Shown: positions 14,502-23,144 of the stretch, piece by piece
Layout of the letters: the number at the start of each line of letters is the position of its first letter
Position numbering within the stretch: the stretch's first letter is position 1
From: Microbispora corallina
Lineage (GTDB): Bacteria; Actinomycetota; Actinomycetes; Streptosporangiales; Streptosporangiaceae
Length of the DNA: 48,605 nt
Assembly (NCBI RefSeq): GCF_016863035.1
Contig: NZ_BOOC01000052.1
Span: 1-48,605, forward strand
Direction: 5' to 3'
Translations under genes and position numbers: made by a program
Notes under the pieces: generated by a model
Databases searched by the model: none
Told to the model about the DNA's origin: nothing
Seen by the model: only the letters and a program-made list of their open reading frames with translations

Positions 14502-16100
14502 TCACTCCACGCGTTGCGGCGCGTACCGGGCGATCACCGGACGTTCCAGGGCGGCGACGAGCGCGTACAGGGCGACGGAGACCACGACGATGATCACCGA
14601 TCCCGACCAGAGAGCCCCGAAGCGGGAGGCGGTGTAGTCCGCGACCAGCAGGCTGCCGAGCCCCTTGCCGCTGGCGAGCCACTCCGCGAGGGTGGCGCCG
14701 GCGACCGCGCCGGGGATCGCGACGCGCGCCGACGCGAACAGGGACGGAAGGGCGTACAGCAGCCGTACCTTCCTGGTGACCGTGAGCCGTCCGCCGCCGA
14801 GCGAGGTGACGACCTCACAGGCGAGCGCGGGGGCCGCGCGCAGTCCCTGGCTCACCGTCACGAGCGTGGCGAAGAAGGTGACCACGGAGACGACGACCGT
14901 GACGCCCAGCAGTCCGCGCCCGAAGACGAGGGCGAGCAGCGGCGTGAGGGCCACCAGGGGGATCGACCGCAGCACGATGCCGAGCGGCAGGACGATCTGC
15001 TCGACGCGGCGGAACGCGACCAGGACCGCGGCGACGAGCGACGCGGCGACCATCCCCACGGCGTAGCCCACGCCCGCGTCGACCAGCGTGGTTCCCAGCG
15101 CGGACAGGAGGCGCGTGCGGTTGCCGGCCGCGTCCTCTCCGGCGAACAGGTAGGCCGCCACGTCCGCCGGCGTCTTCGCGAAGTACGGGTCGAGGGCGAA
15201 CCCCCGGATGACGGCGTACCAGACGGCCACGACCAGGAGGATCGACCCGGCCAGTCCCAGCGTCCCCGTGAGGAGGGACCGCACCCGGCCGCCGGACACC
15301 TCGGCGGCCACGGCGCCCGCTCCCACGCTCACGTCCCGGCCCGCCCACGGGGTCAGACGGCGGGCGATGATCGCGACCACCGCGTAGCCCAGGCCCGCGA
15401 GCGCCGAGATGACGAGCGCCACCGCCCAGGTGCGGGCCACCTGGAACGACGACTGCGCCTGCACCAGCATCACGCCGAGCCCGCTGCTGGACCCCAGGTA
15501 CTCGCCGATGATCGCGCCGAGCAGAGCCGAGGGCGCGGCGATCTTGAGGCCCGCGAACAGGCTGGGCAACGCGTAACGCAGGCGGAGCGTGCGCAGGATG
15601 AGGAAGGAGCCCCCGCCGAGGGAGCGGACCAGGTCGAGCGCGTTCCTGTCGGCGGACCGCAGCCCCAGAACGGAGGCCGTCAGCGTGGTGAAGAAGACCG
15701 ACAGCCCGGCGAGCGCCTCCTTGGGCACGTCTCCGGGCAGCACGACGACGAGGATGGGCGCGACGGCGACGAGCGGCACGCAGTAGCTCGCGACGGCGAT
15801 GCGCAGCAGCAGCCGCTCGACGGCCGGGACCTGGACGAAGACGCCGGCGAGCGCGACGGCGAGGACGTTGCCCCAGAAGAAGCCGATGCCCGCCTCGGAC
15901 AGCGTGGTGGCCGTGTTCTCGGAGTAGATGTTCCGGTCGTCCCACAACGCCTGCAGCACCGCCCACGGCTGAGGGACCACCCGCGTGCCGGCGAAGATCT
16001 GCGCGAGGACCACCCAGACCAGGAGCAGTCCGGCCGCGCCGGCCGCCGCGGCCGCCCAGGACCGGACGCCGCCGCGCCGGGTCGCCGTGCCGGGGGTCAC
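14502..16100 (-). CDS. ABC transporter permease, two fused permease domains (ThiX/SsuC-like)
   Basis: 532 residues holding two copies of a binding-protein-dependent permease domain, so one polypeptide may replace the usual homodimer. Copy 1 runs roughly 15-240, with its EAA-like loop in DLVRSLGGGSFLILRTLRLRYALPSLFAGLKIAAPSALLGAIIGEYLG. Copy 2 runs roughly 280-525, with EVVTSLGGGRLTVTRKVRLLYALPSLFASARVAIPGAVAGATLAEWL. The loop sequences resemble permeases for thiamine-pyrimidine precursors, sulfonates and nitrate. It starts at GTG 16100, overlapping the ATPase stop (GTGA), and is co-translated with it. Copies are well diverged, so the fusion is not recent. Confidence 0.9.
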   Translation of the reverse strand: MTPGTATRRGGVRSWAAAAAGAAGLLLVWVVLAQIFAGTRVVPQPWAVLQALWDDRNIYSENTATTLSEAGIGFFWGNVLAVALAGVFVQVPAVERLLLRIAVASYCVPLVAVAPILVVVLPGDVPKEALAGLSVFFTTLTASVLGLRSADRNALDLVRSLGGGSFLILRTLRLRYALPSLFAGLKIAAPSALLGAIIGEYLGSSSGLGVMLVQAQSSFQVARTWAVALVISALAGLGYAVVAIIARRLTPWAGRDVSVGAGAVAAEVSGGRVRSLLTGTLGLAGSILLVVAVWYAVIRGFALDPYFAKTPADVAAYLFAGEDAAGNRTRLLSALGTTLVDAGVGYAVGMVAASLVAAVLVAFRRVEQIVLPLGIVLRSIPLVALTPLLALVFGRGLLGVTVVVSVVTFFATLVTVSQGLRAAPALACEVVTSLGGGRLTVTRKVRLLYALPSLFASARVAIPGAVAGATLAEWLASGKGLGSLLVADYTASRFGALWSGSVIIVVVSVALYALVAALERPVIARYAPQRVE

Positions 16101-16969
16101 CTGACGTCCCCGGGGGAGCCGAGCGGGCCGGGGTCGCCCTCACCTCCGCCGCCCTGCCCGAAGAGCAGCTCGCTGAGGCTGTCGCAGAGCGCGTGGAACT
16201 CGGGAGACCGCGTCAGCGCGACGTCCCGCGGTCGCGGCAGGTCGATCCGCACCACGTCGATGATCCGTCCCGGCCGGGCGCCCATCACCACCACGGTGTC
16301 GGCGAGGAACACCGCCTCGCTGATGGAGTGGGTGACGAGCAGGGTCGTCGTCGTCCGCTCCAGCCAGATGCGCTGCATCTCCAGGTTGAGCCGCTGGCGG
16401 GTCATCTCGTCCAGCGCGCCGAACGGCTCGTCCAGCAACATCACCTCCGGCTCGCCGGCGAGGGTCCGGGCGAGCGCCACCCGCTGGCGCATGCCGCCGG
16501 ACAACTGGGCGGGACGGGCCTTCTCGAAGCCGGTGAGCCCGGTCAGGCGCACCAGGTCGGCCACCGCCGTACGGCTGACGGGCCGGCCCGCGACCTCGAA
16601 GGGCAGCGCGATGTTGGCCTCGACACTGCGCCAGGGCAGCAGGGCGGCGTCCTGGAACGCCACCCCGATCCGGTGCTCACGCCGCAGGTCGTCGGGGGAG
16701 CGGCCGTGCACGTGCGCCGTGCCGGACGACGGCCGTTCGAGACCGGCGAAGATCCGCAGCAGGGTCGACTTCCCGCATCCGGACGGGCCGAGCAGGGCGG
16801 TGAACTCGCCGCGTCCCGTGTCGAGGTCGACGTCGCGCAGCGCGGGGACCTCGGCGGCCCCCACCGTGAAGGTCCTGCTGAGCGCCGCCGCGGTCAGGCC
16901 CACGGTCTCCGGCGCGCCGCCGTCCGGCGCGGGGGACTCCTGCCGGCGCGCTGTCACCCGTCCCATCAT
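16097..16969 (-). CDS. ABC transporter ATP-binding protein (ThiZ/SsuB/TauB-like)
   Basis: About 290 residues. Walker A GPSGCGKST near residue 53, Q-loop in VAFQDAALLPWRSVEANIALPFEV, signature LSGGMRQRVALARTL, Walker B VMLLDEPFGALDE, and H-loop LLVTHSISEAVFLADTVVVMGARPGRI. The sequence after the Q-loop is that of the nitrate/sulfonate/taurine/pyrimidine importer ATPases. ATG 16969 overlaps the stop of the upstream gene (ATGA), and its own stop overlaps the permease start, giving a tightly coupled three-gene run. The C-terminal tail is Gly/Pro-rich and probably disordered. Confidence 0.92.
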   Translation of the reverse strand: MMGRVTARRQESPAPDGGAPETVGLTAAALSRTFTVGAAEVPALRDVDLDTGRGEFTALLGPSGCGKSTLLRIFAGLERPSSGTAHVHGRSPDDLRREHRIGVAFQDAALLPWRSVEANIALPFEVAGRPVSRTAVADLVRLTGLTGFEKARPAQLSGGMRQRVALARTLAGEPEVMLLDEPFGALDEMTRQRLNLEMQRIWLERTTTTLLVTHSISEAVFLADTVVVMGARPGRIIDVVRIDLPRPRDVALTRSPEFHALCDSLSELLFGQGGGGEGDPGPLGSPGDVR

Positions 16970-17535
16970 CCCGCTCCCAGGATGGCGAGCAGCCGCTCGC
17001 GGTAGGAGGTGTCGCGGCCGGGGAGCTCGTTTTCCACCTTCGACCCCTCCGTGAGGAAGTGCGTGATGTCGCGGCCCATCTCCTGCCCGCGGCGGGTGTG
17101 CATGTCGAGGGCGTAGTCGGGGATCTCGGGGAGCCGCTCCCCGCTGCCGAGCACGTGGACGGTCCACTGCGCCAGCTCGTCGGTCGTGCGGTCCTTCGTG
17201 CGGCCGGCCAGGAACCGCACGGCGTGCACCGCGAACAACCACCTGTCGCCGCTGCCCCGGGGGAGGCGCTCGTGCATGCGGTACAGGGAGTCGACGACCA
17301 CGGGCTCGGTGAAATCGCCGCTCCCGACGTCCTCGCACGACATCACCAGGAGACGCGACCACATCACCTCCTCCAGCTCACCGCTGCTCTCGTACATCTC
17401 GCGCGCGACGAGCAGCGCGTTCTCCAGGAGGCCGCGGCGTACGGACTTCTGCAGGGTGGAGATCAGCTCGTCGGCGGGGAACCCGCGCAGGCTGGTGACG
17501 CGCGTCCAGGGGTCTTCGGTGTGCGGGACAGGCAC
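16966..17535 (-). CDS. Stand-alone RarA/MgsA C-terminal-like domain protein
   Basis: About 189 residues from GTG 17535 (AGGAG nine bases upstream). The central DELISTLQKSVRRGLLENALLVAREMYESS, ELEEVMWSRLLVMSCEDVG and WLFAVHAVRFLAGRTKDRTTDELAQWTVH resemble the AAA_assoc_2/MgsA_C region of the replication-associated protein RarA, where similar wording (LISALQKS, EDIG) follows the AAA+ core. No ATPase domain, Walker motifs or membrane segment is present. It is the second gene of the ABC operon, between the binding protein and ATPase, and overlaps the ATPase start. Role unknown; its place suggests an accessory or enzymatic partner of the transporter rather than DNA repair. Confidence 0.65.
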   Translation of the reverse strand: MPVPHTEDPWTRVTSLRGFPADELISTLQKSVRRGLLENALLVAREMYESSGELEEVMWSRLLVMSCEDVGSGDFTEPVVVDSLYRMHERLPRGSGDRWLFAVHAVRFLAGRTKDRTTDELAQWTVHVLGSGERLPEIPDYALDMHTRRGQEMGRDITHFLTEGSKVENELPGRDTSYRERLLAILGAG

Positions 17536-17579
17536 TGCGGTGCGCTCCTGTTGGGTGTCGACGGTAACCGGAAGGGACG

Positions 17580-18617
17580 TCAGAGGCGGGTCTTGCCCGC
17601 GTAGACATCGCGGAGGACGCTCGTGTCGAACAGGTCCTCGGCGGTCGCCTTGATGCCGAGTGAGGTCAGCGTGGCGATGTTGGCCGCGATCCCGTCGGCG
17701 CTCATCGTGAGGAGGCCGTTCGTCTTGGCGTCCCCGGTCTCGATGACCGACCGGAACGCCGCCGCGGTCTTCCGCTGCGCCTCCAGGTCGAGGTTGAGGC
17801 TCTTGCCGTACTTCTCGACCACGAGCTTGGCCGCGGCGTCGGTGTCCTTGAGCGCGTCCTGCCACCCGCGGACCGCCGCACGGACGATCTTGACGACCAG
17901 TTCGCGCTTGTCCTTGTCGGCGAGCGTCTGCTCGCGCACCAGCAGCACGTCGGCCCAGACGTTGTAGCCGTAGTCGCCCAGCGTGAACGCCGTGGTCTTC
18001 ACGCCCTGGAGGTCCAGCTGGATCGGCTGGTTGACCAGCAGGGACATGAACGCGTCGCAGTCCCCGGCCACCAGGGGCGACGGGTCGAACTGCACCGGAA
18101 CGATGGTGACGCTCGCCGGATCGATTCCGTTCGCCTTGAAGACGGTGTTCATGATCTCGACACCGCTCTGCTGGACGCCGAGCCGCTTGCCGACCAGGTC
18201 CTTCAGCGTCCTCACCGGAGCCGAGGCGAGCGACATGATCGCCGTCGGGTTGGTCTGCATGGTCGCGGCGACGATCTTCAGACCGGCGCCCTGGTTGCGC
18301 GCCTTGGCGATGGTGTCGACGGAGTCGAGCCCGACCAGCGCCTTTCCGCTGACCACGAGCGGCTCGACGACGACGGACGGGCCGCCCGGCGTGAGCGTCA
18401 CGTCGAGCTTCTCGTCCCGGAAGTAGCCGGCGTGGTCCGCCATGAACAGGCCCATGTTCTCGACATTGGCCACCCACCCGAGCTGGAAGTTCACCTTTGA
18501 CGGGCCGGACGCGGAGGTGGAGGACGACGAGCAGGCGCTCAGGGCCGTGCCGGCGGCGAGCAGGGACATGCCTCCGACACCGGACATGAAGGCGCGACGA
18601 GAAAGGGACGCAGGCAT
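17580..18617 (-). CDS. ABC transporter substrate-binding lipoprotein, NMT1/THI5 (ThiY-like) family
   Basis: 345 residues. The N-terminus has a twin-arginine-like start (SRRAFMSGVGG), a hydrophobic stretch and lipobox LSAC with Cys29. The mature part is NMT1-like: VNFQLGWVANVENMGLFMADHAGYFRDEKLDVTLTPGG, ALVGLDSVDTIAKARNQGAGLKIVA, DLVGKRLGVQQSGVEI and GDCDAFMSLLVNQPIQL. Such proteins deliver thiamine-pyrimidine, formylaminopyrimidine, riboflavin, sulfonates or nitrate analogues to ABC permeases. It is first in the leftward operon and is divergent from a LacI regulator, with operator-like sites in between. A pyrimidine- or nucleoside-like ligand is plausible given the ribokinase nearby; this is inference. 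Confidence 0.9.
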   Translation of the reverse strand: MPASLSRRAFMSGVGGMSLLAAGTALSACSSSSTSASGPSKVNFQLGWVANVENMGLFMADHAGYFRDEKLDVTLTPGGPSVVVEPLVVSGKALVGLDSVDTIAKARNQGAGLKIVAATMQTNPTAIMSLASAPVRTLKDLVGKRLGVQQSGVEIMNTVFKANGIDPASVTIVPVQFDPSPLVAGDCDAFMSLLVNQPIQLDLQGVKTTAFTLGDYGYNVWADVLLVREQTLADKDKRELVVKIVRAAVRGWQDALKDTDAAAKLVVEKYGKSLNLDLEAQRKTAAAFRSVIETGDAKTNGLLTMSADGIAANIATLTSLGIKATAEDLFDTSVLRDVYAGKTRL

Positions 18618-18821
18618 GGAAGGAGCCTTTCTGGGGGGTTGAGCAGACGGCCCGGCGGAGGACGGGGACTCACGCCGGCCGGCGGGGAACCGCCGGCCTG
18701 GTCGGGGCCGTGGGGCGGAGTGCCGTTCCCGGACACCCGGAGAACGGGACGACGAGACGGGGGAGCGAGACCCGCCTGCCCGGTGGGCGGGCGGATCCGG
18801 TCCCGTCGTGTGTGCTCGAAC

Positions 18822-18835
18822 TGCAAACGGTTTCC
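18822..18835. promoter_or_regulatory. LacI-type operator candidate on the ABC-operon side
   Basis: TGCAAACGGTTTCC, an imperfect dyad (AAAC/GTTT) 205 bases upstream of the binding-protein start. It shares AACGGTTTC with the site at 19248-19261. Confidence 0.5.
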
Positions 18836-19085
18836 GTCGAACGCGGGACAGGCGCCGGCGTCCGCGCCGTCCTTCAGGAACCGATCACGGACACTCCTCG
18901 GACAGGTGCGCCGCCGGGAAGGCGGCACGGTGGTGCGCATAACTGCTGGTAGGGACGATTGCTCTGATCTCGATCGACTGTCAAGTGGCCGACGGCAGAA
19001 GTAACACGGCGACACATATTCGTGACATCTCCTTCACCGCCGGTGGGGACACGGGAGCGGGAGGCATCTGCCGATGCCAGGGTGC

Positions 19086-19099
19086 TGACAACGATTTCA
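19086..19099. promoter_or_regulatory. LacI-type operator candidate, middle site
   Basis: TGACAACGATTTCA differs at one base from the site at 19248-19261 (TGACAACGGTTTCA). The two lie 162 bases apart, a spacing that would allow looping. Confidence 0.55.
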
Positions 19100-19247
19100 C
19101 TTGCCGGGCGGCAGCGCAACGGGCGGAGGGCCCCGAGTTCCCTCGCGCGGCACCGCGCAGCCCCCCCGGACCGGCGCGGATAACAACTCCGCAACAGGGG
19201 GAGCCCGTGCTGTTGACCGCCCGGGGTGCAAAGGTGCAACCATTCTC

Positions 19248-19261
19248 TGACAACGGTTTCA
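19248..19261. promoter_or_regulatory. LacI-type operator candidate beside the lacI-family gene
   Basis: TGACAACGGTTTCA, an imperfect dyad immediately before the ribosome binding site (AGGAG, 19264-19268) of the LacI gene, suggesting autoregulation. Confidence 0.55.
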
Positions 19262-19272
19262 CCAGGAGCAGA

Positions 19273-20325
19273 GTGGTCACCATCCATGAGGTAGCGGCTC
19301 GTGCAGGCGTGTCCGCCGCGACCGTTTCGCGTTTCCTGCGTGGCCGGCGGGTGCGCGCGTCCGCGGCGATCCAGACGGCCGTGGACGAACTCGGCTACTC
19401 GCCGAGCGCCGCGGCCCAGTCGCTGAAATCGGGACGCACCTACACCATCGGTGTCGTCGTCCCGGACATCACCAATCCCTACTTCGCCGCGGTCGTGAAG
19501 GGGATGGAGTCGGTCACGCGGACGGAGCCGTACCGGATCCTGCTCGCCAACAGCGACGAGAGCGGCGAGCGCGAGGACGACGTGATCGCCGACATGGTGC
19601 GGCGAGTGGACGGCATCGTCCTGGCTCCCGCAACGGAGCAGGACAGGACCCCGCTGAACGTCAGGGACGCCGGCGTGCCGCTGGTGTTCGTCGACCGGGA
19701 CCTGGCCGACGGTGAGGACTTCGACGCGATCCTGGTCGACAACGCGGGCGGAGCCCGGCAGGCGGCCGAGCACCTCATGGGCCTCGGGCACACCCGGATC
19801 GCGGCGATCAGCGGGCCCGTCGACACCACACCCGGCCGCCGCCGTCGCGAAGGCTTCCTGGAGACGCTCGCCGCCGCGGGCATCGGGATCGCGCCGGAGC
19901 ACGATCTGATCGGCGACTTCCGCGAGCAGAGCGGCTACCAGCTCACCCTGTCCCTGCTCTCGCTCCCCGAACCCCCCACCGCGGTCTTCACCGCGAACAA
20001 CCTCATGACGCTCGGCGCCCTCAAGGCCCTGCACGACATGCGCGTCGGCGTTCCCGACGAGATCAGCCTCATCGGGTTCGACGACCTGGACACCGGGCCC
20101 CTGCTCCGGCCGCCGCTCACCGTCATCGACCGGCCGATGGTGGAGCAGGGCGTCCTCGCGATGCGACTGCTCCTGCGCAGGCTGGACCCGCGGCACGTCG
20201 ACGACATGCCGCGCCGCGTCGTCCTCGGCACCAAGCTGGTCGATCGGGCGTCGACCGCGCCGCCGAGGACGTCGCCCGCCGGGACCGCCGCGCCCTCCCC
20301 GGCGGGAAGGACCCGGGCGAGATGA
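19273..20325 (+). CDS. LacI-family transcriptional regulator
   Basis: About 350 residues from GTG 19273 with AGGAG four bases upstream. The N-terminal helix-turn-helix VTIHEVAARAGVSAATVSRFLRG and hinge VDELGYSPSAAAQSLKSGRT are typical. The periplasmic-binding-like sugar domain follows: IGVVVPDITNPYFAAVVKGM, GVPLVFVDRD, AAEHLMGLGHTRIAAISG, AVFTANNLMTLGALKAL and DEISLIGFDDLDTGPLLRPPLTVI. The C-terminal 30 residues are Ala/Pro/Arg-rich and probably disordered. It is divergent from the ABC operon and 70 bases upstream of the ribokinase gene, so it probably regulates both. The ligand is likely a riboside or pentose derivative (inferred). Confidence 0.93.
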   Translation: MVTIHEVAARAGVSAATVSRFLRGRRVRASAAIQTAVDELGYSPSAAAQSLKSGRTYTIGVVVPDITNPYFAAVVKGMESVTRTEPYRILLANSDESGEREDDVIADMVRRVDGIVLAPATEQDRTPLNVRDAGVPLVFVDRDLADGEDFDAILVDNAGGARQAAEHLMGLGHTRIAAISGPVDTTPGRRRREGFLETLAAAGIGIAPEHDLIGDFREQSGYQLTLSLLSLPEPPTAVFTANNLMTLGALKALHDMRVGVPDEISLIGFDDLDTGPLLRPPLTVIDRPMVEQGVLAMRLLLRRLDPRHVDDMPRRVVLGTKLVDRASTAPPRTSPAGTAAPSPAGRTRAR

Positions 20326-20395
20326 GCCGGCTCGGCCGCCGGGGAGCATGCGCACGCCCAGGCGCGACACCACTGCTCGGTTTGGAGAGGATCGC

Positions 20396-21337
20396 ATGAG
20401 ACCGGATGGCGTGCTCGTCGTCGGGAGCATCACCGCGGACGTCACCGCGTACAGCCGGCGACTGCCGCGCCCCGGCGAGACCGTGCTCGGCTACGACTGC
20501 AGCCTCGTCCTCGGCGGCAAGGGCGCCAACCAGGCCGTGGCCGCCGCCCGCGCCGGATCGCCCACCTGGCTCGCGGGGTGCGTGGGACGGGACCCGTTCC
20601 GCGACATCGTCCTGTCCGAGCTCCAGGCGTACGGCGTCGCGCTGTCGCAGGTCCGCACGGTCGAGGGCCGCACGGGCATCGCGCACATCCGGGTCGACGC
20701 CTCCGGCGAGAACGACATCGTCATCACCCCGCTGGCGAACGCCTCTCTCGACACGGACGCGGTCGACGAGAGCATCCGTGCCGTCGAGGGCGAGGTCAGC
20801 CTGCTTCTCCTCCAGTTGGAGGTCCCCGTGCCGGTCTCCTGCCACGCGGCGAAGGCGGGCGCGGCCGCCGGGCTGACGGTGGTGCTCGACCCGGCCCCCG
20901 CGCAGGAGCTTCCGGACGACGTGTGGCAGCACGTCGACATCGCGACGCCCAACGAGAACGAGGCGAGCGAACTGACCGGGGTGCGGGTCACCGACGTGAC
21001 GTCCGCCGAGCGGGCCGCGTCCTGGTTCCTCGACCGCGGCGTGGGGCACGCCCTCATCACCCTCGGCTCGGCCGGGGCCCTGTCGGTGACCGCGACCCGG
21101 ACCCGCTATTTCCCCGCCTACCAGGTGAAACCCGTCGACACGACGGCCGCGGGGGACGCCTTCACCGGCTTCTTCGCCGCCGCCCTCGCCGCCGGGCTGG
21201 ACGACGGCACCGCCATCCAGCGCGGGATGGCCGCCGGCGCGCTCGCCACCACCAGGACCGGAGCGAGTCCGTCGCTTCCCGACGCGGCGGCGGTGGAGAC
21301 GCTCATCCGGACGAACCGGGCCGGGGACGGGGGATGA
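20396..21337 (+). CDS. Ribokinase-family (PfkB) sugar kinase
   Basis: 313 residues from ATG 20396 (GGAGAGG upstream). Phosphorylates ribose or a related sugar or nucleoside with ATP. Seen: VVGSITADVTAYSRRLPRPGETVLG, the first PfkB signature GGKGANQAVAAARAG, adenine-side motif LITLGSAGALSV, and the second signature DTTAAGDAFTGFFAAAL with its catalytic Asp. These match RbsK closely. Position behind a LacI regulator and facing an NMT1-type importer suggests the imported compound or its sugar part is phosphorylated on entry. Confidence 0.9.
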   Translation: MRPDGVLVVGSITADVTAYSRRLPRPGETVLGYDCSLVLGGKGANQAVAAARAGSPTWLAGCVGRDPFRDIVLSELQAYGVALSQVRTVEGRTGIAHIRVDASGENDIVITPLANASLDTDAVDESIRAVEGEVSLLLLQLEVPVPVSCHAAKAGAAAGLTVVLDPAPAQELPDDVWQHVDIATPNENEASELTGVRVTDVTSAERAASWFLDRGVGHALITLGSAGALSVTATRTRYFPAYQVKPVDTTAAGDAFTGFFAAALAAGLDDGTAIQRGMAAGALATTRTGASPSLPDAAAVETLIRTNRAGDGG

Positions 21338-21452
21338 GGCGCCGGGCCGGCCAGGTGACGGGGCCGATGGCGGCTTGGGCCGGTTGACGGCTGATCGCGC
21401 CGATCAGTCCGCCGGCCAAGGTGACGATCACCGCTACGCGTGAGGAGGCCGC

Positions 21453-21490
21453 CGTCACCGGGTCAGGGAGGCGTCACCGGGTCAGGGAGT
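21453..21490. repeat. Tandem 19-bp duplication over the PucR stop codon
   Basis: CGTCACCGGGTCAGGGAGG at 21453-21471 is repeated at 21472-21490 with only the last base changed. The right copy includes the last codons and the TGA of the leftward PucR gene; the left copy repeats those codons and the stop just past the end. Confidence 0.85.
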
Positions 21491-23030
21491 CGTCGCCCAG
21501 CAGGTGGCGGGCGCGCAGCGCCAGCAGCAGGCCGGCCCGGGTCCAGGGAGCCTCCACGTCGGCGTCGAGCAGCTCGCCGATCCGCCGCAGCCGCTGGTAG
21601 AGCGTCTGACGGCGCAGGTGCAGCCGGCGGGCCGCCTCGGCCTTGCCCTCGGCGGAGGTCAGCAGCGTCTCCAGGGTGTCGAGCAGCCGGGTGCCGCGGC
21701 GCTCGTCGTAGTCGATCAGCGGGCCGAGCTGCTCGCGGACGTAGCGGGCCAGTCCGTCCACGTCGTAGGCCCGCAGCAGCGCCCGCTCCGCCCCGAGCGC
21801 GGCGGCGTCGGCGACGTGCGTGCGCGGCGCCACCTGACGTGCGAACCGCAGCACGAGCCGCGCCTCCGTCACACTGTGGACCAGGTCCTCGACCGCCCGG
21901 ACGGGCGGCCCCACCGCGCCCGCCCCGGTCACCGGGAGGGCGTCGGCGAGCTCCGCGGACAGGCGGGCCGCGAGCCGGCGCGGCGACCCCGGGCCGGTGG
22001 GCACGGTGGTGAGAACGGTGCAGCAGAGGCCGTCCGCCTCCGCCGTCACGACCGCGGGGGATGGCAGCGACCGCGCGCCCGGCGGCGCCGACGCCGCTCG
22101 GGCGGCCCGGTCGAGCGCCGCGAGTGCCAGGGCCGGGTCGTCGTCGCGCGCCAGCGCCACCACGTAACCGTCCGCGGACAGCGGCAGCCCGGCCGCCTGC
22201 GCCCGGGCCCGCAGACCCTCGCGGTCGCCCCGGCCGGAGAGCAGGGCCGCGACCAGCCGGCGGCGCTCCGAGCTGTGGGAGACCGCCTCGCGTTCACCGC
22301 GGAGCAGCCCGAGCGCCACGATCTCGGCCGCGCGTTCCAGAGCCGCCTGTTCGACGAGGCGTTCGCCGTCCCCGTGGCGGGTGTGCAGCCACCCCCAGAC
22401 GGCGCCGTTGAGGACGACGGGCGCGCGATCCGGCTCCGGTTCCGGCTCCCCACGGCTCCGGCGGGCATGGGCCTGGTCGCCGGCCGTCGTCTCGCTGAGC
22501 GGTCCGGTCAGGGACACGGGACGGTCGAGGACGGCGGCGAGCCGGGCCACCAGCTCCCCGACGGAGCCGCCGTTGGCGAGCACCTCCGAAAGGCCGCGCG
22601 AGACCTCGTCCATCCGGCGCAGCCGGTGCACGGTGACGTCGACGATCGTGCTGTTCACCGCCTCGGTCACCTCGACGAACGGCACGAGGGCGCGGAAGCC
22701 CAGCATCGGCAGGCCCAGGCGCTCGGCCTCCTCCACCATGTCCATGGGGGCGGTCGTGAAGAACCGGCACAGCTCCAGGGCGACGCCGGCCACCCCTCGG
22801 GTGGCGAGGTGCCGGACGTACGCCCGTCGCTCCGCCTCACCCCGTCCCTCCAGGCCGAGGCCGGTCGTCAGCAGCATGTCGCCGTCGCGGAGTAGCGGGG
22901 CGATCTCGTAGATGTCGCTGGAGTGCAGCCAGCGGATCGGCCTGTCGAGAAGGTCGGCGCCGGAGAGCACGACCGGGTCGCCCCGCTGCACGACGGGGTG
23001 CCTGATCAGGTTGGACAGGCAGATCGCCAT
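21474..23030 (-). CDS. PucR-family transcriptional regulator
   Basis: About 518 residues from ATG 23030. The N-terminal PucR domain is clear (LSNLIRHPVVQRGDPVVLSGADLLDRPIRWLHSSDIYEIAPLLRDGDMLLTTGLGL), as is the C-terminal PucR helix-turn-helix (LLDTLETLLTSAEGKAEAARRLHLRRQTLYQRLRRIGELLDAD). In between is a GGDEF-like/regulatory region. PucR proteins govern purine catabolism and other nitrogen-compound pathways. It is divergent from the NCS1 permease with a 114-base gap, so it is the probable regulator of the permease/deaminase/agmatinase genes. No Shine-Dalgarno is obvious. Confidence 0.9.
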   Translation of the reverse strand: MAICLSNLIRHPVVQRGDPVVLSGADLLDRPIRWLHSSDIYEIAPLLRDGDMLLTTGLGLEGRGEAERRAYVRHLATRGVAGVALELCRFFTTAPMDMVEEAERLGLPMLGFRALVPFVEVTEAVNSTIVDVTVHRLRRMDEVSRGLSEVLANGGSVGELVARLAAVLDRPVSLTGPLSETTAGDQAHARRSRGEPEPEPDRAPVVLNGAVWGWLHTRHGDGERLVEQAALERAAEIVALGLLRGEREAVSHSSERRRLVAALLSGRGDREGLRARAQAAGLPLSADGYVVALARDDDPALALAALDRAARAASAPPGARSLPSPAVVTAEADGLCCTVLTTVPTGPGSPRRLAARLSAELADALPVTGAGAVGPPVRAVEDLVHSVTEARLVLRFARQVAPRTHVADAAALGAERALLRAYDVDGLARYVREQLGPLIDYDERRGTRLLDTLETLLTSAEGKAEAARRLHLRRQTLYQRLRRIGELLDADVEAPWTRAGLLLALRARHLLGDDSLTR

Positions 23031-23144
23031 GTCAGGTTGTCTATCACGACCGCGGCGTCTGTTGACGGATCGTCCATTGTCGTCCGACCCGGCCGAAGGC
23101 GAGACTTTCCACTTATATCGGGGCTCCGGCAAAGGGAGCGGGAC

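Larger units (their letters stand above)
18618..19272. other. Divergent control region between ABC operon and LacI/ribokinase
   Basis: About 655 bases with no supported gene. It holds three operator-like sequences sharing an AACGRTTTC core (18822-18835, 19086-19099, 19248-19261), fitting one LacI-type repressor controlling both directions. A long in-frame extension of the LacI gene through this region (from 18985) has no LacI resemblance and would run across two of the sites. Confidence 0.6.

Noticed and set aside
18985..19272. 96-codon N-terminal extension of the LacI-family gene
   Set aside because: No LacI resemblance before VTIHEVAARAG; the stretch contains operator-like sites, and a good ribosome site precedes GTG 19273.
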